Source: Paenibacillus pini JCM 16418 (lineage in GTDB: Bacteria > Bacillota > Bacilli > Paenibacillales > Paenibacillaceae). Taken from it: a stretch of DNA of 64,000 bases. Under the pieces are notes generated by a model, which searched no databases, was not told the origin of the DNA, and saw only the letters and a list, made by a program, of their open reading frames with translations. Below are positions 28,760 to 39,335 of the stretch, piece after piece. The stretch is from the NCBI RefSeq assembly GCF_000576305.1, contig NZ_BAVZ01000014.1, positions 1-64,000 of the forward strand, read 5' to 3'. Each line of letters starts with the position of its first letter. Position 1 is the stretch's first letter. The translations under genes and the position numbers were made by a program.

Positions 28760-28789
28760 ATGTTTTAAAAGGGGGCGGGGGAGTCAGTC

Positions 28790-29059
28790 ATGAATTCAGA
28801 GTTTATTATTGGACTCGCCGGGCAAGCAGTTTATACAGTGCTTAAAGTGAGTGCTCCAATGCTTCTATTGGGGTTAGTTGTGGGTTTAATCATCAGTATC
28901 TTCCAGGCAACAACACAAATCCAGGAACAGACCTTGGCATTTGTCCCGAAAATAGTAGCAGTCATGCTAGCATTGCTCATCTTTGGACCATGGATTCTAA
29001 CAACACTTGTTGATTTCACATTTAATATCTTGGACAATTTATACAAATATATCGGTTAG
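28790..29059 (+). CDS. fliQ: Flagellar export gate protein FliQ
   Basis: The 89-residue protein has two transmembrane helices (about 15-38 and 51-72). The typical loop ISIFQATTQIQEQTLAFVPKI lies between them. AAGGGGGCGGGGGAG precedes the ATG. Confidence 0.97.
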   Translation: MNSEFIIGLAGQAVYTVLKVSAPMLLLGLVVGLIISIFQATTQIQEQTLAFVPKIVAVMLALLIFGPWILTTLVDFTFNILDNLYKYIG

Positions 29060-29071
29060 GCGGAATTGGCT

Positions 29072-29860
29072 ATGAACATGGTGTTACAAAGCCTGCCGGT
29101 TTTCTTACTTATTTTTTGTCGAATAACCTCTTTTTTTGTTGTCGTTCCAGTGTTTTCTTCTAAAGGAGTTCCGAATATATTCAAAATCGGTATTTCCTTT
29201 TTCATATCAGTTTTGGTTTTTCTAACTTATGGCATCCATCAACAGATTCCTACTGACCTTTCATACGTACTGCTTATTATAAGAGAAATACTTATTGGCC
29301 TGTTGCTTGGTTTTGTAGCATACATGATGTTTATGGTTATTCAGACGGCGGGTTCCTTTATTGATATCTCGATCGGTTTCGGAATTGCGAATGTTATTGA
29401 TCCGATGACGGGTGCATCTTCACCCATGTTAGGAAACTTTAAATATATGTTTGCTCTTTTATTGTTTCTTACAATGAATGGACATCATTATTTGCTTGAT
29501 GGCATTATTCACAGTTACGACTGGGTTCCTCTATCAAATCAGTTATTTATGAAATTATATAATGGTAGTTTGTCGGAATTTTTAATTCAGTCCTTTGGAC
29601 AATCTTTTGTGTTAGCATTTCAGATGGCTGCTCCTTTAGTAACTACATTGTTTCTAACGGATATAGGCCTTGGTTTTCTTGCACGAACAGCGCCACAATT
29701 TAATGTATTTGTCATCGGTATACCGCTTAAAATCATAGTGGGTCTGATCATGCTGCTTTTACTCGTTCCCAGTTTTTCGTACATATTTGGTGAACTATTC
29801 GGAATTATGTTCGAGTCGATGCAGAAATTGCTGGCAGTTATAGGACATAAACCGAGTTGA
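29072..29860 (+). CDS. fliR: Flagellar export gate protein FliR
   Basis: The protein of about 262 residues has six predicted membrane segments and the conserved GFGIANVIDPMTGASSPMLGNF and ALLLFLTMNGHH stretches. It completes the FliPQR gate. ATG 29072 lies 8 bases from GGCGG; an in-frame TTG at 29066 is too close to that site. It overlaps the extended flhB frame, but not the preferred flhB start. Confidence 0.96.
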   Translation: MNMVLQSLPVFLLIFCRITSFFVVVPVFSSKGVPNIFKIGISFFISVLVFLTYGIHQQIPTDLSYVLLIIREILIGLLLGFVAYMMFMVIQTAGSFIDISIGFGIANVIDPMTGASSPMLGNFKYMFALLLFLTMNGHHYLLDGIIHSYDWVPLSNQLFMKLYNGSLSEFLIQSFGQSFVLAFQMAAPLVTTLFLTDIGLGFLARTAPQFNVFVIGIPLKIIVGLIMLLLLVPSFSYIFGELFGIMFESMQKLLAVIGHKPS

Positions 29861-29880
29861 GCAGGACGGAGGGACAACAT

Positions 29881-30969
29881 TTGTTGTACAGGTATCCACT
29901 AGATTTACAGCTTTTTGCCGGAGAAAAGACTGAAAAAGCAACACCAAAGAAACGGCAAGATTCTCGTAAAAAAGGTCAGGTGGCCAAAAGTCAGGATCTT
30001 TCGGGAGCTGTGGTCCTGTTATCTTCCTTCTTCACTCTTCTTATGTTTGGAGGTTATCTCAGGGAACGGCTAGTTCATTTGTTTACAGATGTTCTGACTA
30101 ATCGCTTAAACACTGAAATATCAATTAGTAATGTAATGAGCTTGCTTATGAAATATGGGATACAGATATTATTAATGCTGGCCCCCCTTTTTATCAGCGC
30201 AATTGTGATGGGATTGGCAGCTAACATGCTGCAAGTAGGCTTTATGATTACTGGAGATCCGTTAACGCCGAGATTCAGTAAAATCAACCCAATTAAAGGC
30301 TTTAAGAACATTTTCTCGATGAGGTCACTGGTTGAATTTGCAAAATCGATCTTTAAACTTACGATTATCGGTTTTCTAGTCTATCAAACATTGTGGGGAG
30401 CATTAGCTGGAATATCTAAGCTATCCGAAGTTAATATCGAGAAGTCTTTTCATTTCGTCGCAAGTTTGACACTGAATTTAGGTTTGAAAATTGGAGTTGC
30501 CTTGTTTGTACTCGCTGTACTCGATTTCTTATATCAGAAATATGAATTTGAGAAAAGTATTAAAATGTCCAAGCAAGACATTAAGGACGAGTATAAGAAA
30601 ATGGAAGGCGATCCTATGATTAAAGGTAAAATCAGGGAACGTCAACGCAGGATGGCCATGCAGCGCATGATGCAAGAGGTGCCTAAAGCGGATGTGATTA
30701 TTACAAATCCGACCCACTTTGCGGTAGCTTTGAAGTATGAGGGTTCTCAAATGGAAGCTCCTCAAATTGTCGCCAAAGGCCAAGATTTTGTGGCACTGCG
30801 TATTAAAGAGATCGCCAAGGAGAATGGCGTAATCACTATGGAAAACAAGCCGTTGGCCCGCGCACTGTATCAAAGGGCAGAGATCGGGGATTCGATTCCT
30901 GCAGATTTGTTTCAGGCGGTGGCTGAAGTACTGGCATATGTATATAAATTGAAAGGCAAAGTTAAATAA
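29881..30969 (+). CDS. flhB: Flagellar export switch protein FlhB
   Basis: The 362-residue protein begins with a conserved DLQLFAGEKTEKATPKKRQDSRKKGQV segment, has four membrane helices (about 35-215), and a cytoplasmic domain with the autocleavage motif NPTH in IITNPTHFAVALKYEG. Cleavage switches export from hook to filament proteins. The TTG 29881 start lies about 6 bases from CGGAGGG; an in-frame TTG at 29857 overlaps fliR. The soluble protein encoded at 758-1063 duplicates the post-cleavage part. Confidence 0.97.
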   Translation: MLYRYPLDLQLFAGEKTEKATPKKRQDSRKKGQVAKSQDLSGAVVLLSSFFTLLMFGGYLRERLVHLFTDVLTNRLNTEISISNVMSLLMKYGIQILLMLAPLFISAIVMGLAANMLQVGFMITGDPLTPRFSKINPIKGFKNIFSMRSLVEFAKSIFKLTIIGFLVYQTLWGALAGISKLSEVNIEKSFHFVASLTLNLGLKIGVALFVLAVLDFLYQKYEFEKSIKMSKQDIKDEYKKMEGDPMIKGKIRERQRRMAMQRMMQEVPKADVIITNPTHFAVALKYEGSQMEAPQIVAKGQDFVALRIKEIAKENGVITMENKPLARALYQRAEIGDSIPADLFQAVAEVLAYVYKLKGKVK

Positions 30970-30995
30970 CGCAGGGATCGGAGGCTAAGAAGACC

Positions 30996-33029
30996 TTGAA
31001 AATTAAAGAGATAACAGTTCTACTCGGTGTCATCGGCATCGTGCTTATGATGATTCTTCCGATCCCGCCATGGCTTTTGGATATTCTTCTTGTCATCAAT
31101 ATATCTCTTGCGCTTATGATTTTGCTAGTTGCGATGAATACGCAGGAAGCGCTGCAATTTTCCATTTTCCCGTCTCTTCTTCTGATTACTACGCTATTCA
31201 GGCTCTCACTAAATATTTCGACGACAAAGCTAATCCTTTCTAAAGGGGAAGCTGGACAAGTCGTTGCTACTTTTGGTAGCTGGATTGCTAATGGTGAGAT
31301 TGCAGTTGGATTCATCGTGTTTCTGATTTTAGTCGTTGTTCAGTTTATTGTCATTACGAAAGGTTCGGAACGCGTAGCTGAAGTTGGGGCGCGGTTTACC
31401 CTTGATGCGATGCCCGGTAAGCAGATGAGTATTGATGCCGATCTGAATGCGGGAATGATTAACGAGCAGCAGGCTAGAGAACGCCGTAGAAAAGTTGAAC
31501 GTGAAGCTGACTTCTATGGTGCAATGGATGGTGCTAGTAAATTTGTCAAAGGTGATGCGATTGCCAGTATCATTATCCTTCTAATTAATCTTGTTGGTGG
31601 ATTTATCATTGGTATGGCAATGCGAGGAATGTCTTTTGGTGATGCATTATCAACGTATTCCATATTGACAATTGGTGATGGGCTCGTAAGCCAAATACCT
31701 GCGCTTTTGATTTCGACTGCTGCAGGTTTGATCGTAACTAGGGCTTCCTCTGAAGGTAATTTAGCAAATGATCTTAGCAAGCAACTGATGGCCTATCCTA
31801 ATCTGTTGTATATTGTAGCGGTCACAGTTACACTATTAGGCCTCTTTACACCAATACATTTGCTTACAACATTGCCGATGGGAATATTGCTGGTCTTTGC
31901 AGCACGTAAAATGAAACAAAATTTAAATCGTAAGCAGATTGAGGACGAGCAGCTTGAAGAGGAACAACAGATCGAAGAAGTGCGTAGTCCTGAAAGTGTC
32001 ATCAACCTCCTTCAAGTTGACCCTATCGAATTCGAATTTGGTTATGGGCTAATTCCACTCGCAGATACGCAGCAGGGCGGAGATTTACTTGACCGAATTA
32101 TTATGATTCGCAGACAATGTGCACTTGAACTAGGCCTAGTGGTCCCTGTTATCCGAATTCGTGACAATATTCAACTAAAACCGAATGAATACGTCATAAA
32201 AATTAAAGGAAATACGGTCGGAGGTGGTGAATTATTATTAAATCACTACTTGGCCATGAGTCCGGGTTATGAGGATGAATCTATTTCAGGGATTGAAACT
32301 TTGGAACCTGCCTTTGGCCTTCCCGCGTTGTGGATTGATGAAGCAACCAAAGAACGCGCTGAACTGTCTGGTTATACGGTAGTTGATCCACCGTCGGTGG
32401 TAGCTACTCATTTGACTGAACTCATTAAGAAACATGCACATGAATTGATTGGACGTCAGGAGACGAAGACACTAATCGACAATTTAAAAGAAAACTATGC
32501 AGTTCTTGTCGATGAACTTATTCCCTCCGTGCTCACAGTGGGTGATGTGCAAAAAGTACTAGCCAAGTTACTACGTGAGAAAATTTCTATACGTGATCTA
32601 GTAACTATATTTGAATCTCTAGCAGATTACGGTCATTTTACAAAGGATCCGGACGTTCTTACTGAGTATGTTAGACAAGCCCTTTCCAGACAAATAACGC
32701 AGCAATATTCCCAACAGGGGGAGACGTTAAGGGTTATTACAGTAGGACCTACACTGGAGAAGAAAATTTCGGACAGTGTACAACAATCGGAACAAGGAAA
32801 TTATCTTGCGATGGATCCAATGTCAACCCAAACAGTTTATCAGAAGCTGAATGAACAAATTAATAAGCTGCTCCAATCGGGCCAGCAGCCGATTTTGCTC
32901 ACATCGCCAAATATACGTATGTATTTACGTCAAGTAATTGAACGGACCATGCAGGATATTCCGGTCCTATCTTATAGTGAACTTGAACCAAACGTTGAAA
33001 TTCAAAGTGTCGGAGTGGTGAATTTATGA
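30996..33029 (+). CDS. flhA: Flagellar export protein FlhA
   Basis: The 677-residue protein has eight membrane helices in the N-terminal half, the FHIPEP-family signature region (ITKGSERVAEVGARFTLDAMPGKQMSIDADLNAG) and a large cytoplasmic domain that docks chaperone-substrate complexes. TTG start, with a GGAGG site 11-12 bases upstream. Its stop overlaps the flhF ATG. Confidence 0.98.
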   Translation: MKIKEITVLLGVIGIVLMMILPIPPWLLDILLVINISLALMILLVAMNTQEALQFSIFPSLLLITTLFRLSLNISTTKLILSKGEAGQVVATFGSWIANGEIAVGFIVFLILVVVQFIVITKGSERVAEVGARFTLDAMPGKQMSIDADLNAGMINEQQARERRRKVEREADFYGAMDGASKFVKGDAIASIIILLINLVGGFIIGMAMRGMSFGDALSTYSILTIGDGLVSQIPALLISTAAGLIVTRASSEGNLANDLSKQLMAYPNLLYIVAVTVTLLGLFTPIHLLTTLPMGILLVFAARKMKQNLNRKQIEDEQLEEEQQIEEVRSPESVINLLQVDPIEFEFGYGLIPLADTQQGGDLLDRIIMIRRQCALELGLVVPVIRIRDNIQLKPNEYVIKIKGNTVGGGELLLNHYLAMSPGYEDESISGIETLEPAFGLPALWIDEATKERAELSGYTVVDPPSVVATHLTELIKKHAHELIGRQETKTLIDNLKENYAVLVDELIPSVLTVGDVQKVLAKLLREKISIRDLVTIFESLADYGHFTKDPDVLTEYVRQALSRQITQQYSQQGETLRVITVGPTLEKKISDSVQQSEQGNYLAMDPMSTQTVYQKLNEQINKLLQSGQQPILLTSPNIRMYLRQVIERTMQDIPVLSYSELEPNVEIQSVGVVNL

Positions 33030-34389
33030 GAGTAAAGCGTTATCTGGTTGATACCATGCCCGAAGCTATGCTCCAGATTCGCAATGATCTTGGCATTGAC
33101 GCTGTAATTTTAAGCACGAAGGAAACGAAGATTGGTGGTTTCCTTGGAATGTTTCAGCAGAAGAAGATCGAAGTTATAGCTGCAATCGAGAGCGAGGAGC
33201 AGTCTGAATCGTCTGTAAAGTCTCAACAGGCTGCCCCAGTAATGAAGTATGCTTCTATCCCACAAAGAGCGGTACCTAATGCGTATAAAAAAACCGCTGA
33301 ACTTACCTCAGCAATGAAGGTTGAAAGGCCCGAAGTAGCTGTTACCACAGAGAAACCCTCATTAGTAAGGATGATGTAGATTTAGGCCAAGTGGAACAAC
33401 AGAATATCAAGCCTGCTCTTATGATGAAAGATGATTCTGTGGCTAACATCCCGAATAACTTTGACTCGATCACGAATGCGCATTTGAGTGAGCCAAATCA
33501 AGATCCTGGTCTCACTGAAGAAAAGTTAGTTGAAGAGATGCGGCAGATGAAGATGTGGATGGCTAAGATATCCCGTCAAACACGTTCGTCACAAGAGCTG
33601 CCACTTCCCTTACAGAAACTTCAGGATCGTCTTCGTGACCAAGACGTGGACCAGCAACTTATTGATGAATGGCTGGAGCCGGTACGCGAGAGCTGGGAAG
33701 GGAGTGGTCGTACACAGGATGAGTTAGGGTTGAATGCGGTTCTACATGATACGATTAATTCTTTCCTTCGTAATCGTTTTGGTGGTGGTATTAAGGATGA
33801 TACAAGGATCGTCTACGTAGCTGGCCCAACGGGTGTTGGAAAGACAACCACGATAGCCAAGCTTGCAGCTGAGCAGCTGTTTCGTTATCAGCGTAAAGTT
33901 GGATTCATTACATCTGACACATACCGAATTTCGGCTGTGGAACAGTTAAGAACCTATGCTTCTATTCTGAATGTTCCTCTTGAGGTCGTACAGTCTCCGG
34001 GTGATATGCAGCGAGCCATTCAGCGTCTAAATCACTGTGATTTAATCTTAATGGACACTGCAGGGCGAAATTATCGTAATGAGATATTGGTATCTGAACT
34101 TCAAAGCTTGCTATCACCAATTGAAAATAGTGAAACCTATTTGGTTCTTAGTCTTACTTCTAAGTTTCAGGATATGAAAAAAATTACGGAGCATTTCAGT
34201 AAATATGGGCTGGATAAAGTAATTTTTACGAAACTGGATGAAACCGGAAGCTACGGATCTATATTCAATCTCATTCATGAATACCCACTTCATTTATCGT
34301 ATATGGCAAATGGACAAAATGTTCCGGATGATCTGCTAGTACCTAATGAAAAAGCACTATGCAGTCTCCTGTTAGGAGAAAATGAATGA
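33026..34389 (+). CDS. flhF: Flagellar SRP-like GTPase FlhF, one frameshift
   Basis: Two ORFs are joined here. The first (MRVKRYLVDTMPEAMLQIRNDLGIDAVILSTKE) is the FlhF basic N-terminal region and part of the linker, ending EKPSLVRMM-stop. The second supplies ISKDDVDLGQVEQQ, the rest of the linker and the N-G GTPase domains with P-loop GPTGVGKTTTIAKLA (about residue 265), DTAGRNYRNE and TKLDETGSYG. One missing base near 33360 (CCCTC-ATTAGT) accounts for it; the restored protein has about 454 residues. FlhF places and numbers flagella with FlhG. The internal GTG 33391 has no good ribosome-binding site. This is probably a sequencing deletion. Confidence 0.88.
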
Positions 34390-35276
34390 TGATGGATCAA
34401 GCACAGCCTTTACGTAATCTGGTGCAGAAGCAAGCATCCGAACCGGGGAATGTAGGGCGTACGGCTAAGTTCATTACGGTAACAAGTGGAAAAGGAGGAG
34501 TAGGCAAATCCAATTTCACCCTTAACTTCGCTCTGAACTTACAAGCGCTAGGTCAAAAGGTACTGGTCTTTGATGCAGATATAGGCATGGCTAATCTTGA
34601 TGTTCTAATGGGAGTTTCCTCTCCCTACAATTTATATCACTTGCTACGGCGAGAGAAGAGTATTGAAGAGATCATTGCCAAAGGTCCGAATTCCCTATCT
34701 TATATTTCAGGAGGTTCGGGAATGTCGGATTTGCTCTCCTTATCTCAAAATGATTTAGACTATTTCATAACCCAGATCGAAAAGTTGGCTGGAGAGATGG
34801 ATTATATTATTTTTGATACTGGAGCTGGACTATCAAAAGAGAATTTAAGTTTTATTCATTCGGCTGACGAATGCTTTGTGGTTACAACACCCGAGCCGAC
34901 TTCGATAACGGATGCCTACGCTTTAATTAAGGTGGTTAGTGGGACTGAACAAGAACAACAAGTTCCTTTCAAACTCGTAGTTAACCGTGCAACGGATGAT
35001 AGAGAGGCAGCGCAGACCGCAGAGAAAATTGCAATGGCAGCTCGAAAGTTTCTGAATGTGGAGGTTAAACTACTGGGTTACATTAAGGATGATTCACATG
35101 TTGTACAGGCTGTGAAGAAGCAGATCCCATTTTCTATAGCTTTTCCTAATTGCGATGCATCGCGGGATATTCAGCGAATAACCCATCGTTATAAGATTGT
35201 ACAATCTTTCCCGGAACCGGGTGCCTTGGCAGGAATCAAAGGATTTATGCAGAAGTGGCTTCGACGTACAAAATGA
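34386..35276 (+). CDS. flhG: MinD-like ATPase FlhG (YlxH)
   Basis: The 296-residue P-loop ATPase has a deviant Walker A (TSGKGGVGKSNFTLNFAL, near residues 35-50), VFDADIGMANLDVLMG and FDTGAGLSKENLSF. It stimulates FlhF GTPase and regulates the flagellar pattern. The start overlaps the flhF stop; three consecutive codons before Asp are ATG, so the exact start is uncertain by two residues. Confidence 0.96.
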   Translation: MMMDQAQPLRNLVQKQASEPGNVGRTAKFITVTSGKGGVGKSNFTLNFALNLQALGQKVLVFDADIGMANLDVLMGVSSPYNLYHLLRREKSIEEIIAKGPNSLSYISGGSGMSDLLSLSQNDLDYFITQIEKLAGEMDYIIFDTGAGLSKENLSFIHSADECFVVTTPEPTSITDAYALIKVVSGTEQEQQVPFKLVVNRATDDREAAQTAEKIAMAARKFLNVEVKLLGYIKDDSHVVQAVKKQIPFSIAFPNCDASRDIQRITHRYKIVQSFPEPGALAGIKGFMQKWLRRTK

Positions 35277-35309
35277 TTCTTCCGTAAAAGGGACAGGGGT
35301 GGAAATGGC

Positions 35310-36716
35310 ATGACGCCATACAAAGTCATAGTAGTAGATGACTCGGCATTTATGCGAAAAATCATTTCTGATTTGATCGAGAAGGATACTTCTTTTCAAG
35401 TGGTGGATACAGCGGTGAACGGCCGAGAGGCTGTTGATAAAATAATAAAATTAAAGCCGGACATTGTCACCATGGATGTTGAGATGCCAGAATTAAACGG
35501 CTTGGAAGCTTTAAAGGCCATTATGGCTGAGCATCCCCTTCCTGTCATTATGCTCTCGGGTATTAATGAAGAGGGGATGAAAGAGACAATCATTGCACTG
35601 GAGTCAGGAGCTTTTGATTTTATCCGCAAGCCTTCCGTATCCCATTCTCAACACATAGATCAAGTCGGAAAGATATTGCTGGAACAATTAAGGGCTGCGA
35701 TGAGTGCTAAAGAACGACGGGCAGCTTGGCAAGCAGAAGAGGAGAAGCGAAAGCAAGAGACCACATCCTTTGTTCAGCAACAGTCATCGTTAATAATTAA
35801 CAAGTTGAATAAAGAGAGTATTTCTCTTGCAAGGCCATCGTCAAAAAAACCCGACAAATTATTGGGTACAAGCAGCAGGCTGAGTACCGATTCTCTTTCT
35901 TATAAGAAGCCCGACAACTCTGGAATGATGAAGTCCAATCCTTCTAAAAGAGATACAAAAGTTTCAGAAGAGATTCAAACAGCGATACCAAAGAATGTGA
36001 ATTTAGATAAAGCGCCTAAGAGTTTACGAGGCAAAGAATCTTCTGAGTCTCAGAAGTCGTTAAAAACAGCAAGTTCAATTCAGCCTGCTTCTATAAAATT
36101 AGGCAAACGAAATTCCTTTGATCATGTGAAGAATGAGTCATTTAGCGATCTTATTGCTGTAGGTTGTTCGACTGGTGGACCTAGGGCTTTAAAAACGTTG
36201 TTGGAACAATTACCCGCGGATTTTCCAGCTCCTGTTGTGATTGTACAGCATATGCCACCGAAGTTTACGCATTCTCTTGCACAGCGTCTGAATACATTCA
36301 GTCCGCTTGAGGTGTTAGAGGCTGAACATGGAATGCTTTTGCAGCGTGGTAAGGTTTACATCGCTCCTGGAGGTTACCATATGCACGTTCTAAATAGAAC
36401 TGGCAATCAATACTCCATATCACTTTCAGATGAGGATCAATACAACGGACATAAACCATCTGTCGACGTTATGTTTAAATCATTATTAACGATTACAGAT
36501 ATCAAACTTCATCTTGTGCTCATGACGGGTATGGGAAGTGACGGCGCAGATATGATGAAGCGTCTATATGATAAGGGAGTAACGAGTACCTTTGCTGAAA
36601 GTGAAGAGACATGTGTAGTGTACGGTATGCCGCGTTCAGCCGTCGAGTTAAAGTGTGTTAATCATGTTTTGCCGCTATATGACATTGCAGGCAAACTAGT
36701 TCAAGCAGTGAAGTAA
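35310..36716 (+). CDS. cheB: Chemotaxis protein-glutamate methylesterase CheB
   Basis: The 468-residue enzyme has a receiver domain (Asp56 phospho-acceptor in VTMDVEMPELNG) and a C-terminal methylesterase domain with Ser in AVGCSTGGPRALK, His in IVQHMPPKFT and Asp in MGSDGADMMKRL. The linker between them (about residues 135-275) is Ser/Lys-rich low-complexity sequence and makes the protein some 100 residues longer than the usual 350-360. It demethylates and deamidates chemoreceptors during adaptation. Confidence 0.97.
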   Translation: MTPYKVIVVDDSAFMRKIISDLIEKDTSFQVVDTAVNGREAVDKIIKLKPDIVTMDVEMPELNGLEALKAIMAEHPLPVIMLSGINEEGMKETIIALESGAFDFIRKPSVSHSQHIDQVGKILLEQLRAAMSAKERRAAWQAEEEKRKQETTSFVQQQSSLIINKLNKESISLARPSSKKPDKLLGTSSRLSTDSLSYKKPDNSGMMKSNPSKRDTKVSEEIQTAIPKNVNLDKAPKSLRGKESSESQKSLKTASSIQPASIKLGKRNSFDHVKNESFSDLIAVGCSTGGPRALKTLLEQLPADFPAPVVIVQHMPPKFTHSLAQRLNTFSPLEVLEAEHGMLLQRGKVYIAPGGYHMHVLNRTGNQYSISLSDEDQYNGHKPSVDVMFKSLLTITDIKLHLVLMTGMGSDGADMMKRLYDKGVTSTFAESEETCVVYGMPRSAVELKCVNHVLPLYDIAGKLVQAVK

Positions 36717-36749
36717 CGGAATGTGAACTCATAGAGGAGGTGTCTCACA

Positions 36750-38849
36750 ATGGACATGAATCAATATCTATCAATGTTTATTGATGAGTCGAATGATCAT
36801 CTGCAATCATTAAATGAAAATATGCTTCTGCTGGAAAGCAACCCAAATGATCTCTCAATCGTACAAATCATTTTCCGTTCAGCGCACACGCTTAAAGGGA
36901 TGGCTGCAACGATGGGGTATGAAGATCTTGCTTCGCTTACCCACCAGATGGAGAATGTACTGGACTTAGTTCGTAATGAGAAGCTTGCAATGCAGGATTT
37001 TATTTTTGATACGTTATTTAAAGGGTTAGATATCCTAGAATCAATGGTTGAGGATATTACACAGGGAGGCGAAGGCAAGGCTGATGTCTCCGGGCTCGTG
37101 ACTCAACTCCAAGCGATTGTCCGTGGTGAGGTAGTATCTACCAAAAACGGCGGAACTGTAGAACAAGCGTCTATAAAGAATAATGTGCCAGCTATAAAAA
37201 CAAGTTCTGCTATTCAACTTGACGAGTTTCAGTATTCTGTACTAGATCAATCCATTGCCGAAGGGCATCGTGTACTTTATCTTGAAGTATTCATTCGTGA
37301 AAACTGTCAGTTAAAGGCTGTCCGTGCATACATGGTATTTGATGCGTTGGAGAGATCCGGAGAAGTCATAAAATCGTATCCGAGTGTACAGGATATCGAG
37401 CAAGAAAAATTCGATCACAGTTTCTCATTATATTACATAACTCAGAAAGATCCGGCTGAGCTGGAACAACTGATTCTTAATGTTTCCGAGGTTGACCGGG
37501 TTGAGTTGGTTGAATTGGATCATGAATCATTGAAGCAAATGGGTGAATTGGCTACTTCAACTTCAGAAGTAGCCGCGGCGTCGGTACAACTTGAATTGCC
37601 ACCTGTAGATTCTGAGCCTAGCAATAAAACGGTATCCGAGACTGCAGCAGTAAATCAATCGGCTTCAAAAACGGCTCCCAAAGCAGTTACTTCGACTCCT
37701 TCGAGAACCATCCGTGTTGATATTGAAAGACTTGACGTGCTTATGAATCTGTTTAGTGAATTGTTGATCGATCGCGTGCGACTAGAACAGCTGGCAAGCG
37801 AAGCAAAGGATCATGCGCTCACTGAAACCGTTGAACATATGAGCCGAGTTAGCTCTGATTTGCAGAATATTGTACTCAAGCTTCGGATGGTACCTGTAGA
37901 CACAGTGTTTAATCGTTTTCCGCGGATGGTGAGAGACCTTGCAAAATCACTAGACAAAAAAATCGATTTAGTTATAACAGGTGCAGAAACCGAGTTGGAC
38001 CGCACAGTGATAGACGAAATTGGCGATCCATTGGTTCATTTACTGCGAAATGCTGTAGATCACGGTATAGAGCCTGTAAGTGACCGCTTAGCTGCCGGTA
38101 AACCTGAAATGGGTACTGTAAACCTACGCGCTTTTCATAGTGGAAACCATGTTTTCATTGAAATTGAAGAGGATGGCCGAGGGATTTATCGTGATAATGT
38201 TCTGAAGTCCGCTCTGAAGAAAGGTATCGTTACTCAGGAACAAGCTAATGCCATGTCAGATGAGGAAGTTAATCAACTACTATTCGCTGCTGGTTTTAGC
38301 ACGGCGGAGAAAATTTCAGATGTATCCGGACGAGGCGTTGGATTAGATGTCGTTAAAGCCAAAATCACGGCTTTAGGTGGTCATGTAACCATTTACTCTA
38401 CACCAGGAAAAGGAACAAATTTTTCAGTCCAATTACCTTTGACACTCTCCATTATTGCGGCGATGATGGTACAAATGGGTTCTGAGAAGTATGCCATTCC
38501 ACTGTCTTCTATTGTAGAAACTGGCATAATTAAAAAAGAACAGATCCGCAGTGTACACGGCAATAACATGATCGAGTTCCGTGGTTCGCATATCCCTCTC
38601 ATTTCATTAAGTGGAATTTTTGGGATTAAAGATTTTAATGAAGCCAGCGAAGACGAAACCGAAATTGTTGTGATTCAAAAAGGAGATCGGATGGCGGCTT
38701 TAGCTATTGATGAATTTATTGGTCAAAATGAGATCGTGCTGAAAAGTCTAGGCAAATATTTGCCTCAGGTTAAAGGTATATCTGGCGCTACGATACTTGG
38801 TGATGGACAAGTTGCGTTGATTCTTGATCCAAATGTGTTTATTAAGTAG
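36750..38849 (+). CDS. cheA: Chemotaxis histidine kinase CheA
   Basis: The 699-residue kinase has a P1 HPt domain with phospho-His46 (RSAHTLKGMAATMG), a P2 CheY/CheB-docking domain (about 160-255), a Ser/Thr/Pro linker, a P3 dimerisation domain (about 320-385), a P4 ATPase with N-box HLLRNAVDHGIEP and glycine-rich SGRGVGLDVVKAK, and a P5 CheW-like domain at the C-terminus. It phosphorylates CheY and CheB in response to receptors. AGAGGAGGTG precedes the ATG. Confidence 0.98.
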   Translation: MDMNQYLSMFIDESNDHLQSLNENMLLLESNPNDLSIVQIIFRSAHTLKGMAATMGYEDLASLTHQMENVLDLVRNEKLAMQDFIFDTLFKGLDILESMVEDITQGGEGKADVSGLVTQLQAIVRGEVVSTKNGGTVEQASIKNNVPAIKTSSAIQLDEFQYSVLDQSIAEGHRVLYLEVFIRENCQLKAVRAYMVFDALERSGEVIKSYPSVQDIEQEKFDHSFSLYYITQKDPAELEQLILNVSEVDRVELVELDHESLKQMGELATSTSEVAAASVQLELPPVDSEPSNKTVSETAAVNQSASKTAPKAVTSTPSRTIRVDIERLDVLMNLFSELLIDRVRLEQLASEAKDHALTETVEHMSRVSSDLQNIVLKLRMVPVDTVFNRFPRMVRDLAKSLDKKIDLVITGAETELDRTVIDEIGDPLVHLLRNAVDHGIEPVSDRLAAGKPEMGTVNLRAFHSGNHVFIEIEEDGRGIYRDNVLKSALKKGIVTQEQANAMSDEEVNQLLFAAGFSTAEKISDVSGRGVGLDVVKAKITALGGHVTIYSTPGKGTNFSVQLPLTLSIIAAMMVQMGSEKYAIPLSSIVETGIIKKEQIRSVHGNNMIEFRGSHIPLISLSGIFGIKDFNEASEDETEIVVIQKGDRMAALAIDEFIGQNEIVLKSLGKYLPQVKGISGATILGDGQVALILDPNVFIK

Positions 38850-38870
38850 ACAAACAGGGAGGTTTTTGGC

Positions 38871-39332
38871 GTGGGAGAAGAATTGAAAGTTATCGTTTTC
38901 AAATTAGGAAACGAAGAGTACGGAATTGAAGTAGAGAAGGTTCAAACGATTGAACGCATGCTTCCTATTACTCGGGTTCCGAAAACATACACCTTTGTAA
39001 GAGGCGTAATCAATTTACGTGGAGTTGTTATACCAGTAATCGATCTTCGTGGAAGGTTCAATCTGCCGGAAGGTGAATATACGGATCAAACCCGTATTAT
39101 TATTGTGGCTGTAAATGAAATGGAAGTCGGTTTTATCGTCGATTCAGCAAATGATGTGATTGATTTGAATACGGATCGCATTGAATCTCCTCCAGAAGTC
39201 GTTGGAGGCATCAAAGCAAAATATTTGGATGGCGTTGCAAAAATCGGTGATGATCGCTTGTTGATCATGTTAAACTTGGCAGAAGTCCTTAAGAAGAGTG
39301 AGATTATTCAGTTAGAAAGTATAGAGGACTAG
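38871..39332 (+). CDS. cheW: Chemotaxis coupling protein CheW
   Basis: The 153-residue SH3-like adaptor connects CheA to chemoreceptors. Typical stretches are VFKLGNEEYGIEVEKVQTIERM, TFVRGVINLRGVVIPVIDLR and VGFIVDSANDVIDL. The GTG start has a GGGAGG site. cheC follows at once. Confidence 0.97.
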   Translation: MGEELKVIVFKLGNEEYGIEVEKVQTIERMLPITRVPKTYTFVRGVINLRGVVIPVIDLRGRFNLPEGEYTDQTRIIIVAVNEMEVGFIVDSANDVIDLNTDRIESPPEVVGGIKAKYLDGVAKIGDDRLLIMLNLAEVLKKSEIIQLESIED

Positions 39333-39335
39333 GTT

